Below are positions 8,834-16,572 of a DNA stretch of 64,000 nucleotides, one piece after another. A program made the translations under genes and the position numbers. The notes below the pieces were generated by a model. That model had not been told where the DNA came from. It worked only from the letters and a program-made list of their open reading frames with translations, and did no database searches. How positions within the stretch are numbered: position 1 is the first letter of the stretch; every line of letters begins with the position of its first letter. The stretch is from NCBI GenBank assembly GCA_001874255.1, contig MPDC01000017.1, positions 38,965-102,964 on the forward strand, read 5' to 3'. The DNA comes from Alphaproteobacteria bacterium MedPE-SWcel (GTDB lineage: Bacteria > Pseudomonadota > Alphaproteobacteria > Rhodobacterales > Rhodobacteraceae).

Positions 8834-9748
8834 TCAGAGCTGATAGCGGCGCATCCGCGTCTGGATGCCAAAAAGATAGAGACAGACGCCGACGAGGATA
8901 ATCGCGAACATGGCCCCGGCAATTGCCGAACCCATATGTGGATCGCCAAGTTGCAGCTGAAAGCCAAAGAAGGTGCGATACATGAAGGTACCCAGTATGT
9001 CGGTCGAGAAATCCGGCCCTGCCAGCGCGCCTTGGGCCGCATAGATCAGATCAAACGCGTTGAAATTCCCGACAAAGGTCAGAATGGAGATAATGCCGAT
9101 CGACGGCAGGATCAGCGGGAGTTTGATCTTCCAGAACGCGGCGAGGCCGGTCACGCCGTCGATTTCTCCGGCCTCGAGGATTTCCTCCGGGATCGACAAG
9201 AGCGCCGCATAGATCAGCATCATCGGTATTCCGACGAACTGCCAGACAGAGATCATGGCCAGCGTCGTCAGTGCGTATTCTTCTTTTCCGAGCCAGGGTG
9301 CAAAGAGCGATTTCAGACCGACAGCATCCAGCATTGATGGCGCTATGCCCCAGATGGGCGACAGAATCAGTTTCCATGCGAAGCCGACAATCACGAAGCT
9401 GAGAACCGTCGGTATGAAGATGGCCGAACGATACAGGGCCGCAAATCGCAGGCGTGGGTGACTGAGCAGGGCCGCAAGTGCGATGCCGACCGGGTTTTGC
9501 ACCAGCATGTGGATCAGGAAAAACCAGAAATTGTTGCCAAGCGCATTCCAGAATTGTTCCGACCAGATCGGATCGAAAAACAAGGTGCGAAAATTCTCGA
9601 GCCCGACAAATACGCGTTCCTGATCGACCTTGGCATAGAGGGCAAGGCGCAGCGTGTTGAAAAGGGGGAAGATCATAACCGTGGAATAGATGAGCACGGC
9701 AGGAGTCAGGAAAACGGCGATATGCCAACGGACGCGGGGCAGTTGCAT
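8834..9748 (-). CDS. Carbohydrate ABC transporter permease (MalF/UgpA type)
   Basis: A 304-residue membrane protein with about six transmembrane segments, starting with WHIAVFLTPAVLIYSTVMIF. Its EAA loop reads EAGEIDGVTGLAAFWKIKLP near residue 210. It is the first permease of the CUT1-type importer and forms the channel with the MalG-like protein. The ATG at 9748 is preferred over the ORF start at 9787, because the extension would run into the strong hairpin that follows the binding-protein gene. Confidence 0.92.
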   Translation of the reverse strand: MQLPRVRWHIAVFLTPAVLIYSTVMIFPLFNTLRLALYAKVDQERVFVGLENFRTLFFDPIWSEQFWNALGNNFWFFLIHMLVQNPVGIALAALLSHPRLRFAALYRSAIFIPTVLSFVIVGFAWKLILSPIWGIAPSMLDAVGLKSLFAPWLGKEEYALTTLAMISVWQFVGIPMMLIYAALLSIPEEILEAGEIDGVTGLAAFWKIKLPLILPSIGIISILTFVGNFNAFDLIYAAQGALAGPDFSTDILGTFMYRTFFGFQLQLGDPHMGSAIAGAMFAIILVGVCLYLFGIQTRMRRYQL

Positions 9749-9768
9749 GGAGAACTCCGGTACAGGAT

Positions 9769-9795
9769 CCGGACGCGTGGGTGGCACGCGTCCGG
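9769..9795 (-). terminator. Intercistronic hairpin after the sugar-binding-protein gene
   Basis: CCGGACGCGTG and CACGCGTCCGG form a perfect 11-bp stem with a 5-base loop between the binding-protein stop (9832) and the first permease start (9748). No T-run follows. Such hairpins after solute-binding-protein genes usually protect the upstream mRNA or attenuate downstream transcription, giving more binding protein than permease. Confidence 0.6.
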
Positions 9796-9831
9796 TGGTT
9801 TCTCAACGGTGGTCTTGGTCGCCTGCGCGCT

Positions 9832-11085
9832 CTATTGTTGCGGGGCGTACCAATTCGCCAGGCCGGCCTGCAGTTTTTCGGCAAGCGCCTCGGGGGTCTC
9901 AGTGCCCTTGATTGCGGCAGCGGATGCGCCCCAGGTTTCATTCTCCAGGTTCGGAGTGCCGCGCGACAGGATCTGATAGGTGGAGCGGATAGTGCTTTCG
10001 CACTCGCCACGCCAGCTCACAAACTCTTTGGCCAGCGGGTCGTTCATCTCGACCGGCGCGTTTGACAGCGGGAAGAAGCCCGGCAAGGCGTTCCCGAAGA
10101 TACTGGCAAACTCGGGCGATGCCACCCAGCTCAGGAAGGTCTGAGCCGCCTCGGGATGTTCGGTCGACGCATTCATGCCAATGCCGATATCCGTGTGATC
10201 TGAGATGTAGCAGGTGTCGCCTGCTGCCTTGACCGGCGGTTTGAAGGCTCCCATCTCAAAATCGGCCTGGGCGTTGAAGCCCGAGATCTCCCAGCTGCCG
10301 GCCGGATAGATCGCGGCGCGACCGAGTGTGAAGATGTTCTGGCTGTCCGGATAGGTCTGGGCCTCAAATCCGTCACCAAGGTAGTCCGCCCATTTGGCAA
10401 GGGTCTCAAACGGGGCCACCCACTGCGCATCGGTCAGTTTCTGCTCGCCTGCGATCAGTGCTTTGCGGCCTTCTTCGCCTTTCCAGTAGTTCGGGCCGAT
10501 GTTGTTGTATCCCATGGTCGCCGCTTCCCACTGGTCATTGGTGCCCATGGCCATCGGGATGTAGCTGCCGTCTTCCTTGATGGTTTCCAGCGCGGCAAAG
10601 AACTCATCCTCGGTCGTCGGAACGTCCAGTCCCAGCTCTTCGAATGCGTCCTTGTTGTAGATGAAACCGTGGATTACCGAGGCCATCGGCACACAGAAAC
10701 TGGCAGAGCCGTCGTCGGTCTGCCAAGCGGATTTGGCAACATCGGAAAAGTTGCCCATGGCGTCCATGTCGTCAAGATCAGCCAGATGACCGGCCTCGAA
10801 CAGCGCCAGAGAGGCGCCAAAAGGTCGGCAGGTGATCAGGTCGCCGGCAGAGCCTGCATCGAGTTTGGAGTTCAGCACGGCGTTGTATTCGGTCGGTGCG
10901 CTGGGCGTGAACTTGACCTTGATACCGGGGTGAGAGGCCTCAAACGCCGGAATGATCTTGTCCTGCCAAAGGGTCAGGTCGTCGTTGCGCCAGCTCTCGA
11001 CGGTCAAGGTGACGTCTTCGGCGAGGGCTGAAGTTGCGACCAGTGCGGTACCGGCCAGTGCGGTCAACATAAACTTGCTTTTCAT
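9832..11085 (-). CDS. Extracellular sugar-binding protein of ABC importer
   Basis: A 417-residue periplasmic solute-binding protein (family 1). It has a cleavable signal (MKSKFMLTALAGTALVATSALA) followed by TLTVESWRNDDLTLWQDKIIPAFEASHPGI, the typical N-terminal lobe. GRAAIYPAGSWEISGFN near residue 250 is the common hinge segment of this family. A GGAGGAAG site precedes the start. It follows murQ in the operon and is followed by a strong hairpin. The ligand is inferred to be GlcNAc, MurNAc or a related oligosaccharide because murQ and nagA are neighbours; the sequence alone does not prove it. Confidence 0.92.
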   Translation of the reverse strand: MKSKFMLTALAGTALVATSALAEDVTLTVESWRNDDLTLWQDKIIPAFEASHPGIKVKFTPSAPTEYNAVLNSKLDAGSAGDLITCRPFGASLALFEAGHLADLDDMDAMGNFSDVAKSAWQTDDGSASFCVPMASVIHGFIYNKDAFEELGLDVPTTEDEFFAALETIKEDGSYIPMAMGTNDQWEAATMGYNNIGPNYWKGEEGRKALIAGEQKLTDAQWVAPFETLAKWADYLGDGFEAQTYPDSQNIFTLGRAAIYPAGSWEISGFNAQADFEMGAFKPPVKAAGDTCYISDHTDIGIGMNASTEHPEAAQTFLSWVASPEFASIFGNALPGFFPLSNAPVEMNDPLAKEFVSWRGECESTIRSTYQILSRGTPNLENETWGASAAAIKGTETPEALAEKLQAGLANWYAPQQ

Positions 11086-11118
11086 TGGGTCTTCCTCCTG
11101 TTGGAATGATTTTTTGGT

Positions 11119-12009
11119 CTATTTTGTGATGGTTTGCAGTGCAGGGCGCAGCTTGCCGGACGTTATCTGCAGGCGACGCTCTGCATCCGAGAGGTCTTGC
11201 GCCCCGGCCGCGATGAGGATCGCGCATTTGGTGTTCCCGTCTGCGGCCTCGATTGCAGTGGCTGCTGCGTCTTGGGCAACGTTTGCAGCGCGCGCAACGA
11301 TGTGCCGGGCGCGGGCGCGTAATTTGATATTGTCGGCGCGCAGGTTGACCATCATGCCGTCATGCACATGACCCAGTTCAATCGCCATGAGGGTGGACAG
11401 CATGTTCAGGGCAATTTTCTGAGCGGTTCCCGCCCCCATTCGGGTCGAGCCTGAGACAACTTCCGGTGCGGTATTCAGATGTATCGCGTGATCGCTGAGA
11501 TTCAGCAGTTCAGACCCTGCATTGTTTGCGATCCCGATCACGGTCGCCCCGCGTCGCTTGGCAAGGCGGGCCGCTTCGACCGTAAAAGGTGTGGTGCCGC
11601 TGGCCGAGACGCCGATGATCACGTCCGTGCTGTTGACGCCGGCCAGATCGCGCTTCAGGCCATTGATGTCATCCTCCGTGTCGCCGGGCATTTCCACGCC
11701 GACAGGCAGGCCTCCTGCCATGTGGATCCGAAGCTGCGTGGCTGGAATTGAGAAGGTTCCCCCCAGTTCCAGCGCATCGGCGGCGGCCATGAGGCCGGAG
11801 GACCCCGCCGCCGCATAGTGCAGGGTGCCGCCGGTTTGGATGGCACGCGCCATCGCCAGCGCACCACTGCAAATGGCATCGATCGCAGGCAGTGCGGCCT
11901 GTGCGGCGGCCTGCTGGGATTGCGCAAGGATGAGGGCCACGTCACTCAGGGCGCGGACGTCCAGATCTTTGGCTTTGGTGTGCAATTGTTCCGTGGCAGC
12001 GGTGGGCAC
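11119..12009 (-). CDS. murQ: N-acetylmuramic acid 6-phosphate etherase MurQ
   Basis: A 296-residue SIS-fold protein. YAAAGSSGLMAAADALELGG and DTEDD correspond to the two regions carrying the catalytic glutamates of MurQ. VSASGTTPF is the sugar-phosphate SIS loop, and GSTRMGAGTAQKIALNML is the MurQ signature near residue 190. The enzyme cleaves the lactyl ether of MurNAc-6-phosphate to GlcNAc-6-phosphate and D-lactate in the cytoplasm. It is the first gene of the minus operon, directly followed by the binding protein. Its product would feed NagA, encoded in the divergent operon. Length matches the family. Confidence 0.88.
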   Translation of the reverse strand: MPTAATEQLHTKAKDLDVRALSDVALILAQSQQAAAQAALPAIDAICSGALAMARAIQTGGTLHYAAAGSSGLMAAADALELGGTFSIPATQLRIHMAGGLPVGVEMPGDTEDDINGLKRDLAGVNSTDVIIGVSASGTTPFTVEAARLAKRRGATVIGIANNAGSELLNLSDHAIHLNTAPEVVSGSTRMGAGTAQKIALNMLSTLMAIELGHVHDGMMVNLRADNIKLRARARHIVARAANVAQDAAATAIEAADGNTKCAILIAAGAQDLSDAERRLQITSGKLRPALQTITK

Positions 12010-12188
12010 GTGATTCTCTCCAGGTTCACGTTGACGATACCGATTTGATACCTTTTGTCTACCATTTCATCCTGAGAAGCTGAGGTTTCCCCAAATTACG
12101 AAGAGGCTGTCCGTAGTTTTGATGTTTTTTTGCATGTGGTTTCCAATTAGTCTTTCCTGCGGATGATTGGCATTGTAATGGTATCTGC
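12010..12188. promoter_or_regulatory. Divergent promoter region of the amino-sugar operons, with GGTATC-type repeats
   Basis: This 179-bp gap separates murQ (minus) from the kinase gene (plus) and must hold both promoters. GATACC occurs at 12036-12041 and again at 12047-12052, one helical turn apart, and its complement GGTATC occurs at 12180-12185 just before the kinase start. These repeats are candidate half-sites for the GntR/UTRA regulator encoded at 13064, possibly linking both promoters. No consensus -35/-10 pair was assigned. Confidence 0.4.
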
Positions 12189-13067
12189 ATGGAGAATGCA
12201 TTGAAGACCTCTGTTCTTGCTCTTGATGGTGGCGGTACCCGGTGCCGACTGGCCCTTTCGGATGGGGCGTCGGTGGTCGCTGTCGAGGCTGGTTCAGCAA
12301 ATATTTCCACTGATCTCGCGGGCGCCGTATTGCAGGTGCGCGACGGTCTGGTTCGGCTGTCAGCCCGGACGGGGCATTCGTTCGCTGATCTGGTCTCCTG
12401 CCCGACCTACATCGGGATTGCAGGGGTTACGGGGGAGGTGATTGCCGACCGGTTTGCATCCATGTTGCCATTTCGGCGGGTGCGGGTCACGGATGACCGT
12501 CCCACGGCCTTGCGGGGCGCCCTCGGTGACCGTGACGGGTTTGTCGCGCATTGCGGCACGGGGTCGTTCTTTGCCAGTCAGCTGTCTGGGGCTGCACGGT
12601 TCGTTGGGGGGTGGGGTGCTGTTCTGGGCGATCCTGGATCTGCGCAATGGGTCGGGCGGCGGGCCTTGTCATCTGCCCTCGAGGAAGAGGATGGGCTGCG
12701 CCAACCCTCTGGCTTGGGGCAGCAGATGCTCGACCGGTTTGGCGGCGCATCCGGGATCGTCGCTTTTGCCGGCTCGGCCCAACCTGCGGACTTTGGGATG
12801 ATCGCACCGCAGGTGACGGGTCTGGCCGCGCGTGATGACCTGCTGGCCGTCGAGATCCTGAGCGCCGCGGCGCAGGAAATTTCCGGCACTCTGCTCAAAC
12901 TTGGATGGCAAGCGGGCATGCCGCTGTGTCTGACCGGGGGCATAGCGCCAGAGTTCAGACCGTTTTTGCCAGTGTCGATGCAGGATGCATGCATCGAGCC
13001 GGTCGGAACGCCGCTTGATGGCGCCATTGCGCTCGCCTGGGATTTCGCGAAGGAAGGTGGCGCATGA
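12189..13067 (+). CDS. BadF/BadG-type ATPase, probable N-acetylglucosamine/amino-sugar kinase
   Basis: A 292-residue member of the ASKHA fold. LALDGGGTRCRLAL is the phosphate-1 motif near residue 10, HCGTGSFFA the phosphate-2 loop near 120, and LTGGIAPEF the adenosine-site motif near 260. Family relatives phosphorylate GlcNAc or glucosamine at O-6. It would phosphorylate the imported sugar so that MurQ or NagA can act. The ATG at 12189 has no clear ribosome-binding site; a TTG at 12201 has GGAG six bases upstream and may be the true start. It overlaps the GntR gene as ATGA. Confidence 0.8.
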   Translation: MENALKTSVLALDGGGTRCRLALSDGASVVAVEAGSANISTDLAGAVLQVRDGLVRLSARTGHSFADLVSCPTYIGIAGVTGEVIADRFASMLPFRRVRVTDDRPTALRGALGDRDGFVAHCGTGSFFASQLSGAARFVGGWGAVLGDPGSAQWVGRRALSSALEEEDGLRQPSGLGQQMLDRFGGASGIVAFAGSAQPADFGMIAPQVTGLAARDDLLAVEILSAAAQEISGTLLKLGWQAGMPLCLTGGIAPEFRPFLPVSMQDACIEPVGTPLDGAIALAWDFAKEGGA

Positions 13068-13819
13068 GCATTACCGAGTTTCTGCAACCGGTGAATTGGT
13101 TCGACCAGGGGAGCGGACCACGGTATGTCCAGCTGCGCCGTCGGCTGGAGGATGCGATCCGAACCGGCGTTTTGCCACCGAACAGCTCCCTGCCGCCCGA
13201 GCGCGAGATTGCGGAGATTACCGACCTGTCACGTGTTACGGTGCGCAAGGCGATGCAGGAGCTGGTCCAGCAAGGCGCTATTGAACAGCGTCAGGGGTCG
13301 GGGACATTCGTGTGTGACAATCCTGCGCGGGTCGAACAATCCTTGTCGCATCTGACATCGTTTACCGAAGACATGCAGCAACGTGGGGTGGAAACAACGT
13401 CGACCTGGCTCGAACGCGGCATCTTTCTGCCGAGCGAGGAGGAGGTCGACGTCCTTGATCTCGGGGCGGAACTGTCGGTTGCCAGAATATATCGCCTGCG
13501 TGCAGCGGGAGGGCAGCCGATGGCCTTGGAACGTGCCGCGCTTCCACTCACGGTTCTGCCGAACCCTCTTGAGGTGACGACGTCCCTCTATGCCACCCTC
13601 GAACGTCTCGGACATCGTCCGGTGCGCGCGGTGCAAAAGATATCCGCGATCAACCTGCAGGCCACCGAAGCCGGGCTGCTCGGTGTTGCGGAGGGAACGG
13701 CCGGTTTGCGAATTCAGCGCGTTTCATATCTGGCCGATGGCCGTGTGGCGGAGCTGACACGATCCATTTATCGGGGCGATGCATATGATTTCGTCGCCGA
13801 ACTGCGGTTGTCCAATTGA
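13064..13819 (+). CDS. GntR-family regulator with UTRA domain
   Basis: A 251-residue transcription factor. Residues about 20-90 form the winged helix (PNSSLPPEREIAEITDLSRVTVRKAMQEL then GSGTFV), and residues about 110-250 form the UTRA effector domain (ARIYRLRAAGGQPMALERAALP). HutC/NagR-type members bind GlcNAc-6-P or GlcN-6-P and repress amino-sugar operons. Located between the kinase and the SIS gene, it is the obvious regulator of both divergent operons, with candidate GGTATC half-sites at 12036-12185. The start overlaps the kinase stop (ATGA). Confidence 0.9.
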   Translation: MSITEFLQPVNWFDQGSGPRYVQLRRRLEDAIRTGVLPPNSSLPPEREIAEITDLSRVTVRKAMQELVQQGAIEQRQGSGTFVCDNPARVEQSLSHLTSFTEDMQQRGVETTSTWLERGIFLPSEEEVDVLDLGAELSVARIYRLRAAGGQPMALERAALPLTVLPNPLEVTTSLYATLERLGHRPVRAVQKISAINLQATEAGLLGVAEGTAGLRIQRVSYLADGRVAELTRSIYRGDAYDFVAELRLSN

Positions 13820-13832
13820 AGGGATATTGGCC

Positions 13833-14861
13833 ATGAACGCTCTCCGGACGCAGATGCGGCGCGAGATTGATGAAATTCCTGACGCGGTTGAACATTTGCT
13901 GATCAACGGGTCTGATGCGGTCACGTCAACCGCCGCGCATATTCGCGACCTGGCGCCGGGCTATCTTTTGTCCGTGGCGCGGGGGTCCTCGGACCATGCC
14001 TGCACGTATCTGAAATACGCCAGCGAATTGCTGCTGGGCCTGCCAATGGCCTCGGTCGGCCCCTCGGTGAAATCGATCTATGGCGTCGATCTCATGTGCA
14101 AGGGCGCATTGAGTCTCTCGGTGTCCCAATCCGGAAAAAGCCCGGACATCGTGCAGCTGACCTCGGCATTCACGGCCGGCGGCGCATATACGGTGGCGAT
14201 TACCAATGATGCCATGTCTCCGTTGGCGGAAGCGTCAGAAGCCATCTTGCCGATCCATGCAGGCCCTGAGTTGAGCGTTGCGGCCACCAAGACCTTTGTG
14301 ACTTCGCTGGTGGCGGGGCTGTGGCTGATGGCTGAGGTCAAGCAGGACGCAGAGCTTCTGAGCGCAATTCGCAGGCTGCCGGTGCATCTGGCCAAGGCAA
14401 AGGAGTGCAACTGGAGCGCCGCAATCGAGGCGGTCGGCGGGCAATCGCTCTATACGCTGGGGCGGGGTCCGAGCTGGGCGATTTCCAACGAGGCGGCACT
14501 GAAGTTCAAGGAAACCTGCCAGATCCATGCTGAGAGCTATTCTGCAGCAGAGGTCCTGCATGGGCCGGTGTCCATCGTTGGTCGCGAATTCCCGGTCATC
14601 GCGTTTGCCGCCGGTGATGCTGCCGAGGCCAGCGTCGCAGAAATCGCAGAGGCCTTGGCGGCCAAGGGGGCGCGCGTATTCGCCACAACCGAACAGGCCA
14701 AGGGCGTTGAGGTTCTGCCGCATGTGCGGACGGATCATTGGATCACTGATCCGATCGCAAGTATCGTTTCGTTCTATGGCATGGTCGAAACCGTTGCGGT
14801 GCGGCGCGGTGTCAATCCAGATGCGCCAAGGCACCTGAACAAAGTGACGGAAACCATATGA
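13833..14861 (+). CDS. SIS-domain glucosamine-6-phosphate deaminase/isomerase-like protein
   Basis: A 342-residue protein resembling the isomerase half of GlmS, without the glutaminase domain. Two SIS modules are seen: ARGSSDHACTYLKY and SVSQSGKSPDIV in the first, and LGRGPSWAISNEAALKFKET with HAESYSAAEVLHGP in the second. TKTFVTSLVAGLWL is the family's linker segment. Stand-alone proteins of this type (NagB-II/AgaS-like) convert GlcN-6-P to fructose-6-P and ammonia. The ORF opens at 13779, but the ATG at 13833 lies after the GntR stop and matches homologous N-termini (MRREIDEIP). It overlaps nagA by ATGA. Confidence 0.85.
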   Translation: MNALRTQMRREIDEIPDAVEHLLINGSDAVTSTAAHIRDLAPGYLLSVARGSSDHACTYLKYASELLLGLPMASVGPSVKSIYGVDLMCKGALSLSVSQSGKSPDIVQLTSAFTAGGAYTVAITNDAMSPLAEASEAILPIHAGPELSVAATKTFVTSLVAGLWLMAEVKQDAELLSAIRRLPVHLAKAKECNWSAAIEAVGGQSLYTLGRGPSWAISNEAALKFKETCQIHAESYSAAEVLHGPVSIVGREFPVIAFAAGDAAEASVAEIAEALAAKGARVFATTEQAKGVEVLPHVRTDHWITDPIASIVSFYGMVETVAVRRGVNPDAPRHLNKVTETI

Positions 14862-16000
14862 CACAAGCGCTATGTACCTACACGGGCGGGCCGATCTTTG
14901 ACGGGGTGCGCCTGCGAGAGGGATACGCCGCGCAGTTCCGGGAGGGGAGGCTTGTTGCTCTGATGCCGTCAGCCGAACTGAATGAACGTGGCGAGGACAT
15001 TGATCTCAAAGGCGACATCCTGTCGCCTGGCTATGTGGATCTGCAGGTCAATGGTGGCGGTGGGGTCATGCTCAATGATGCGCCGGGCCCTGCGGACATT
15101 ATTCGGATCATCGAGGCGCATCGCGCAATGGGGGCGACCACGATTTTGCCGACCCTGATAACCGATACCGCTGAAAAGACCGCAGCCGCCCTTGCTGCGG
15201 CAATTGCGGCGGCTGATGCGGGGATGCGCGGGTTTGGCGGCCTGCATCTGGAAGGCCCGCATTTGTCCGTCGCGCGGAAGGGCGCGCATGATGCGGCACT
15301 GATCCGGCCGATGGATGCGGAGGATCTGGAGCGGATATGCAGAGCGGCCGGACGTTTGCCGAAATTGAAAGTGACGATAGCCCCGGAAAATGTCACTCCG
15401 GAGCAGGTGAGCCGCCTGGTGGCCGCCGGTGTCCTGGTGTCGCTGGGCCATACGGATGCGCCTTTTGAAACCTGCGTGTCCTACGTCAGGGCCGGGGCGC
15501 GTTGCGCCACTCATCTGTTCAACGCCATGAGCCAGCTCGGCAACCGTATGCCGGGTCTTGTCGGTGCGGTTCTGGAGACGCCCGAGATGTCTGCGGGCCT
15601 GATTGCGGATGGTATCCATGTTCATCCGGCCAGCCTGCGTGCGGCCTGGGTGGCCAAGCGGCGGGGGGAGGGGCGTCTTTTCCTTGTCAGCGACGCGATG
15701 GCGGTTGCCGGTACAGACAGGACAGAGTTCGAGCTCGAAGGCCGACTGATCACGCGCCGCGATGGCCGACTGTGTTTGCCCGATGGGACATTGGCCGGTG
15801 CTGATCTCGATCTGACCACTGCGCTCGCCGTTCTGACGCAGCGCTGTGATGTGGACCTGGCGGATGCGCTGGCGGCGGCGACTGCAGTGCCTGCAGGTTT
15901 GATCGGCCAGACGGTTGATCTCAGTTCTCCGGGCTATGCTCTTTCGAACATGATCCGCATCGCCCGGGATCTTTCGTCCGCGGCGCCTGTGGTGGCGTGA
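14858..16000 (+). CDS. nagA: N-acetylglucosamine-6-phosphate deacetylase NagA
   Basis: A 380-residue amidohydrolase. GDILSPGYVDLQVNGGGG near residue 50 opens the barrel, HLEGPHLS near 130 carries the metal-site glutamate, SLGHTDA and ATHLFNAMSQL provide the metal histidines, and LVSDAMAVAG near 275 holds the catalytic aspartate. It removes the acetyl group of GlcNAc-6-P to give GlcN-6-P, the step between MurQ and the SIS-type deaminase encoded immediately upstream. It is the last gene of the plus operon. Length is standard. Confidence 0.95.
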   Translation: MTQALCTYTGGPIFDGVRLREGYAAQFREGRLVALMPSAELNERGEDIDLKGDILSPGYVDLQVNGGGGVMLNDAPGPADIIRIIEAHRAMGATTILPTLITDTAEKTAAALAAAIAAADAGMRGFGGLHLEGPHLSVARKGAHDAALIRPMDAEDLERICRAAGRLPKLKVTIAPENVTPEQVSRLVAAGVLVSLGHTDAPFETCVSYVRAGARCATHLFNAMSQLGNRMPGLVGAVLETPEMSAGLIADGIHVHPASLRAAWVAKRRGEGRLFLVSDAMAVAGTDRTEFELEGRLITRRDGRLCLPDGTLAGADLDLTTALAVLTQRCDVDLADALAAATAVPAGLIGQTVDLSSPGYALSNMIRIARDLSSAAPVVA

Positions 16001-16110
16001 TCGCTGGCCCGGCAGGGTGACGCAAGGTTTTTGAAAATGGCACGATCTGCAAATGTCTGCGCGTGGCGGACCGGCTAGGGTGTTTCTGACTGGCTGCCGC
16101 GGAGGAGACA

Positions 16111-16569
16111 ATGAAGCTGACCGTCAATGGAACCGCCCACGAGGTCGATGTGGAGCCCGAGATGCCTTTGCTATGGGTGTTGCGGGATGAATTGAACATC
16201 AAGGGTCCAAAATACGGCTGTGGAGTCGCCCAATGCGGCGCCTGCACGGTGCATGTGGACGGGATTGCCGTGCGGTCTTGCCAATTGCCGGTCGGAGATC
16301 TGGAGGGCGAGGTCCTGACGATCGAAGGCCTGGGCTCCCCAGAGAGTTTGCACGCCGTGCAAGACGCCTGGATCGCCCATCACGTTGCGCAATGCGGCTA
16401 CTGCCAATCGGGTCAGATCATGCAGGCCGCCAGTCTTCTCGAAATGACACCGCAGCCAACGGACGCCGAGATCGATGAGGCGATGTCCGGCAATCTGTGT
16501 CGATGCGGAACCTATCCCCGCATCCGGGCCGCCATCCACACGGCCGCCCGGACATTGAGCGAGGCATAG
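16111..16569 (+). CDS. iorA: 2Fe-2S subunit of IorA-type molybdenum hydroxylase
   Basis: A 152-residue protein with two [2Fe-2S] domains. The plant-type ferredoxin motif is [15 protein letters not shown] with a later Cys (VRSCQLPV), and the C-terminal helical domain has [13 protein letters not shown] and [16 protein letters not shown]. This is the small electron-transfer subunit of xanthine-oxidase-family enzymes lacking FAD, such as isoquinoline 1-oxidoreductase. It sits 3 bp before the large subunit. GGAGG precedes the start at 16111. The true substrate may be an aldehyde or N-heterocycle. Confidence 0.9.
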   Translation: MKLTVNGTAHEVDVEPEMPLLWVLRDELNIKGPKYGCGVAQCGACTVHVDGIAVRSCQLPVGDLEGEVLTIEGLGSPESLHAVQDAWIAHHVAQCGYCQSGQIMQAASLLEMTPQPTDAEIDEAMSGNLCRCGTYPRIRAAIHTAARTLSEA

Positions 16570-16572
16570 AGC

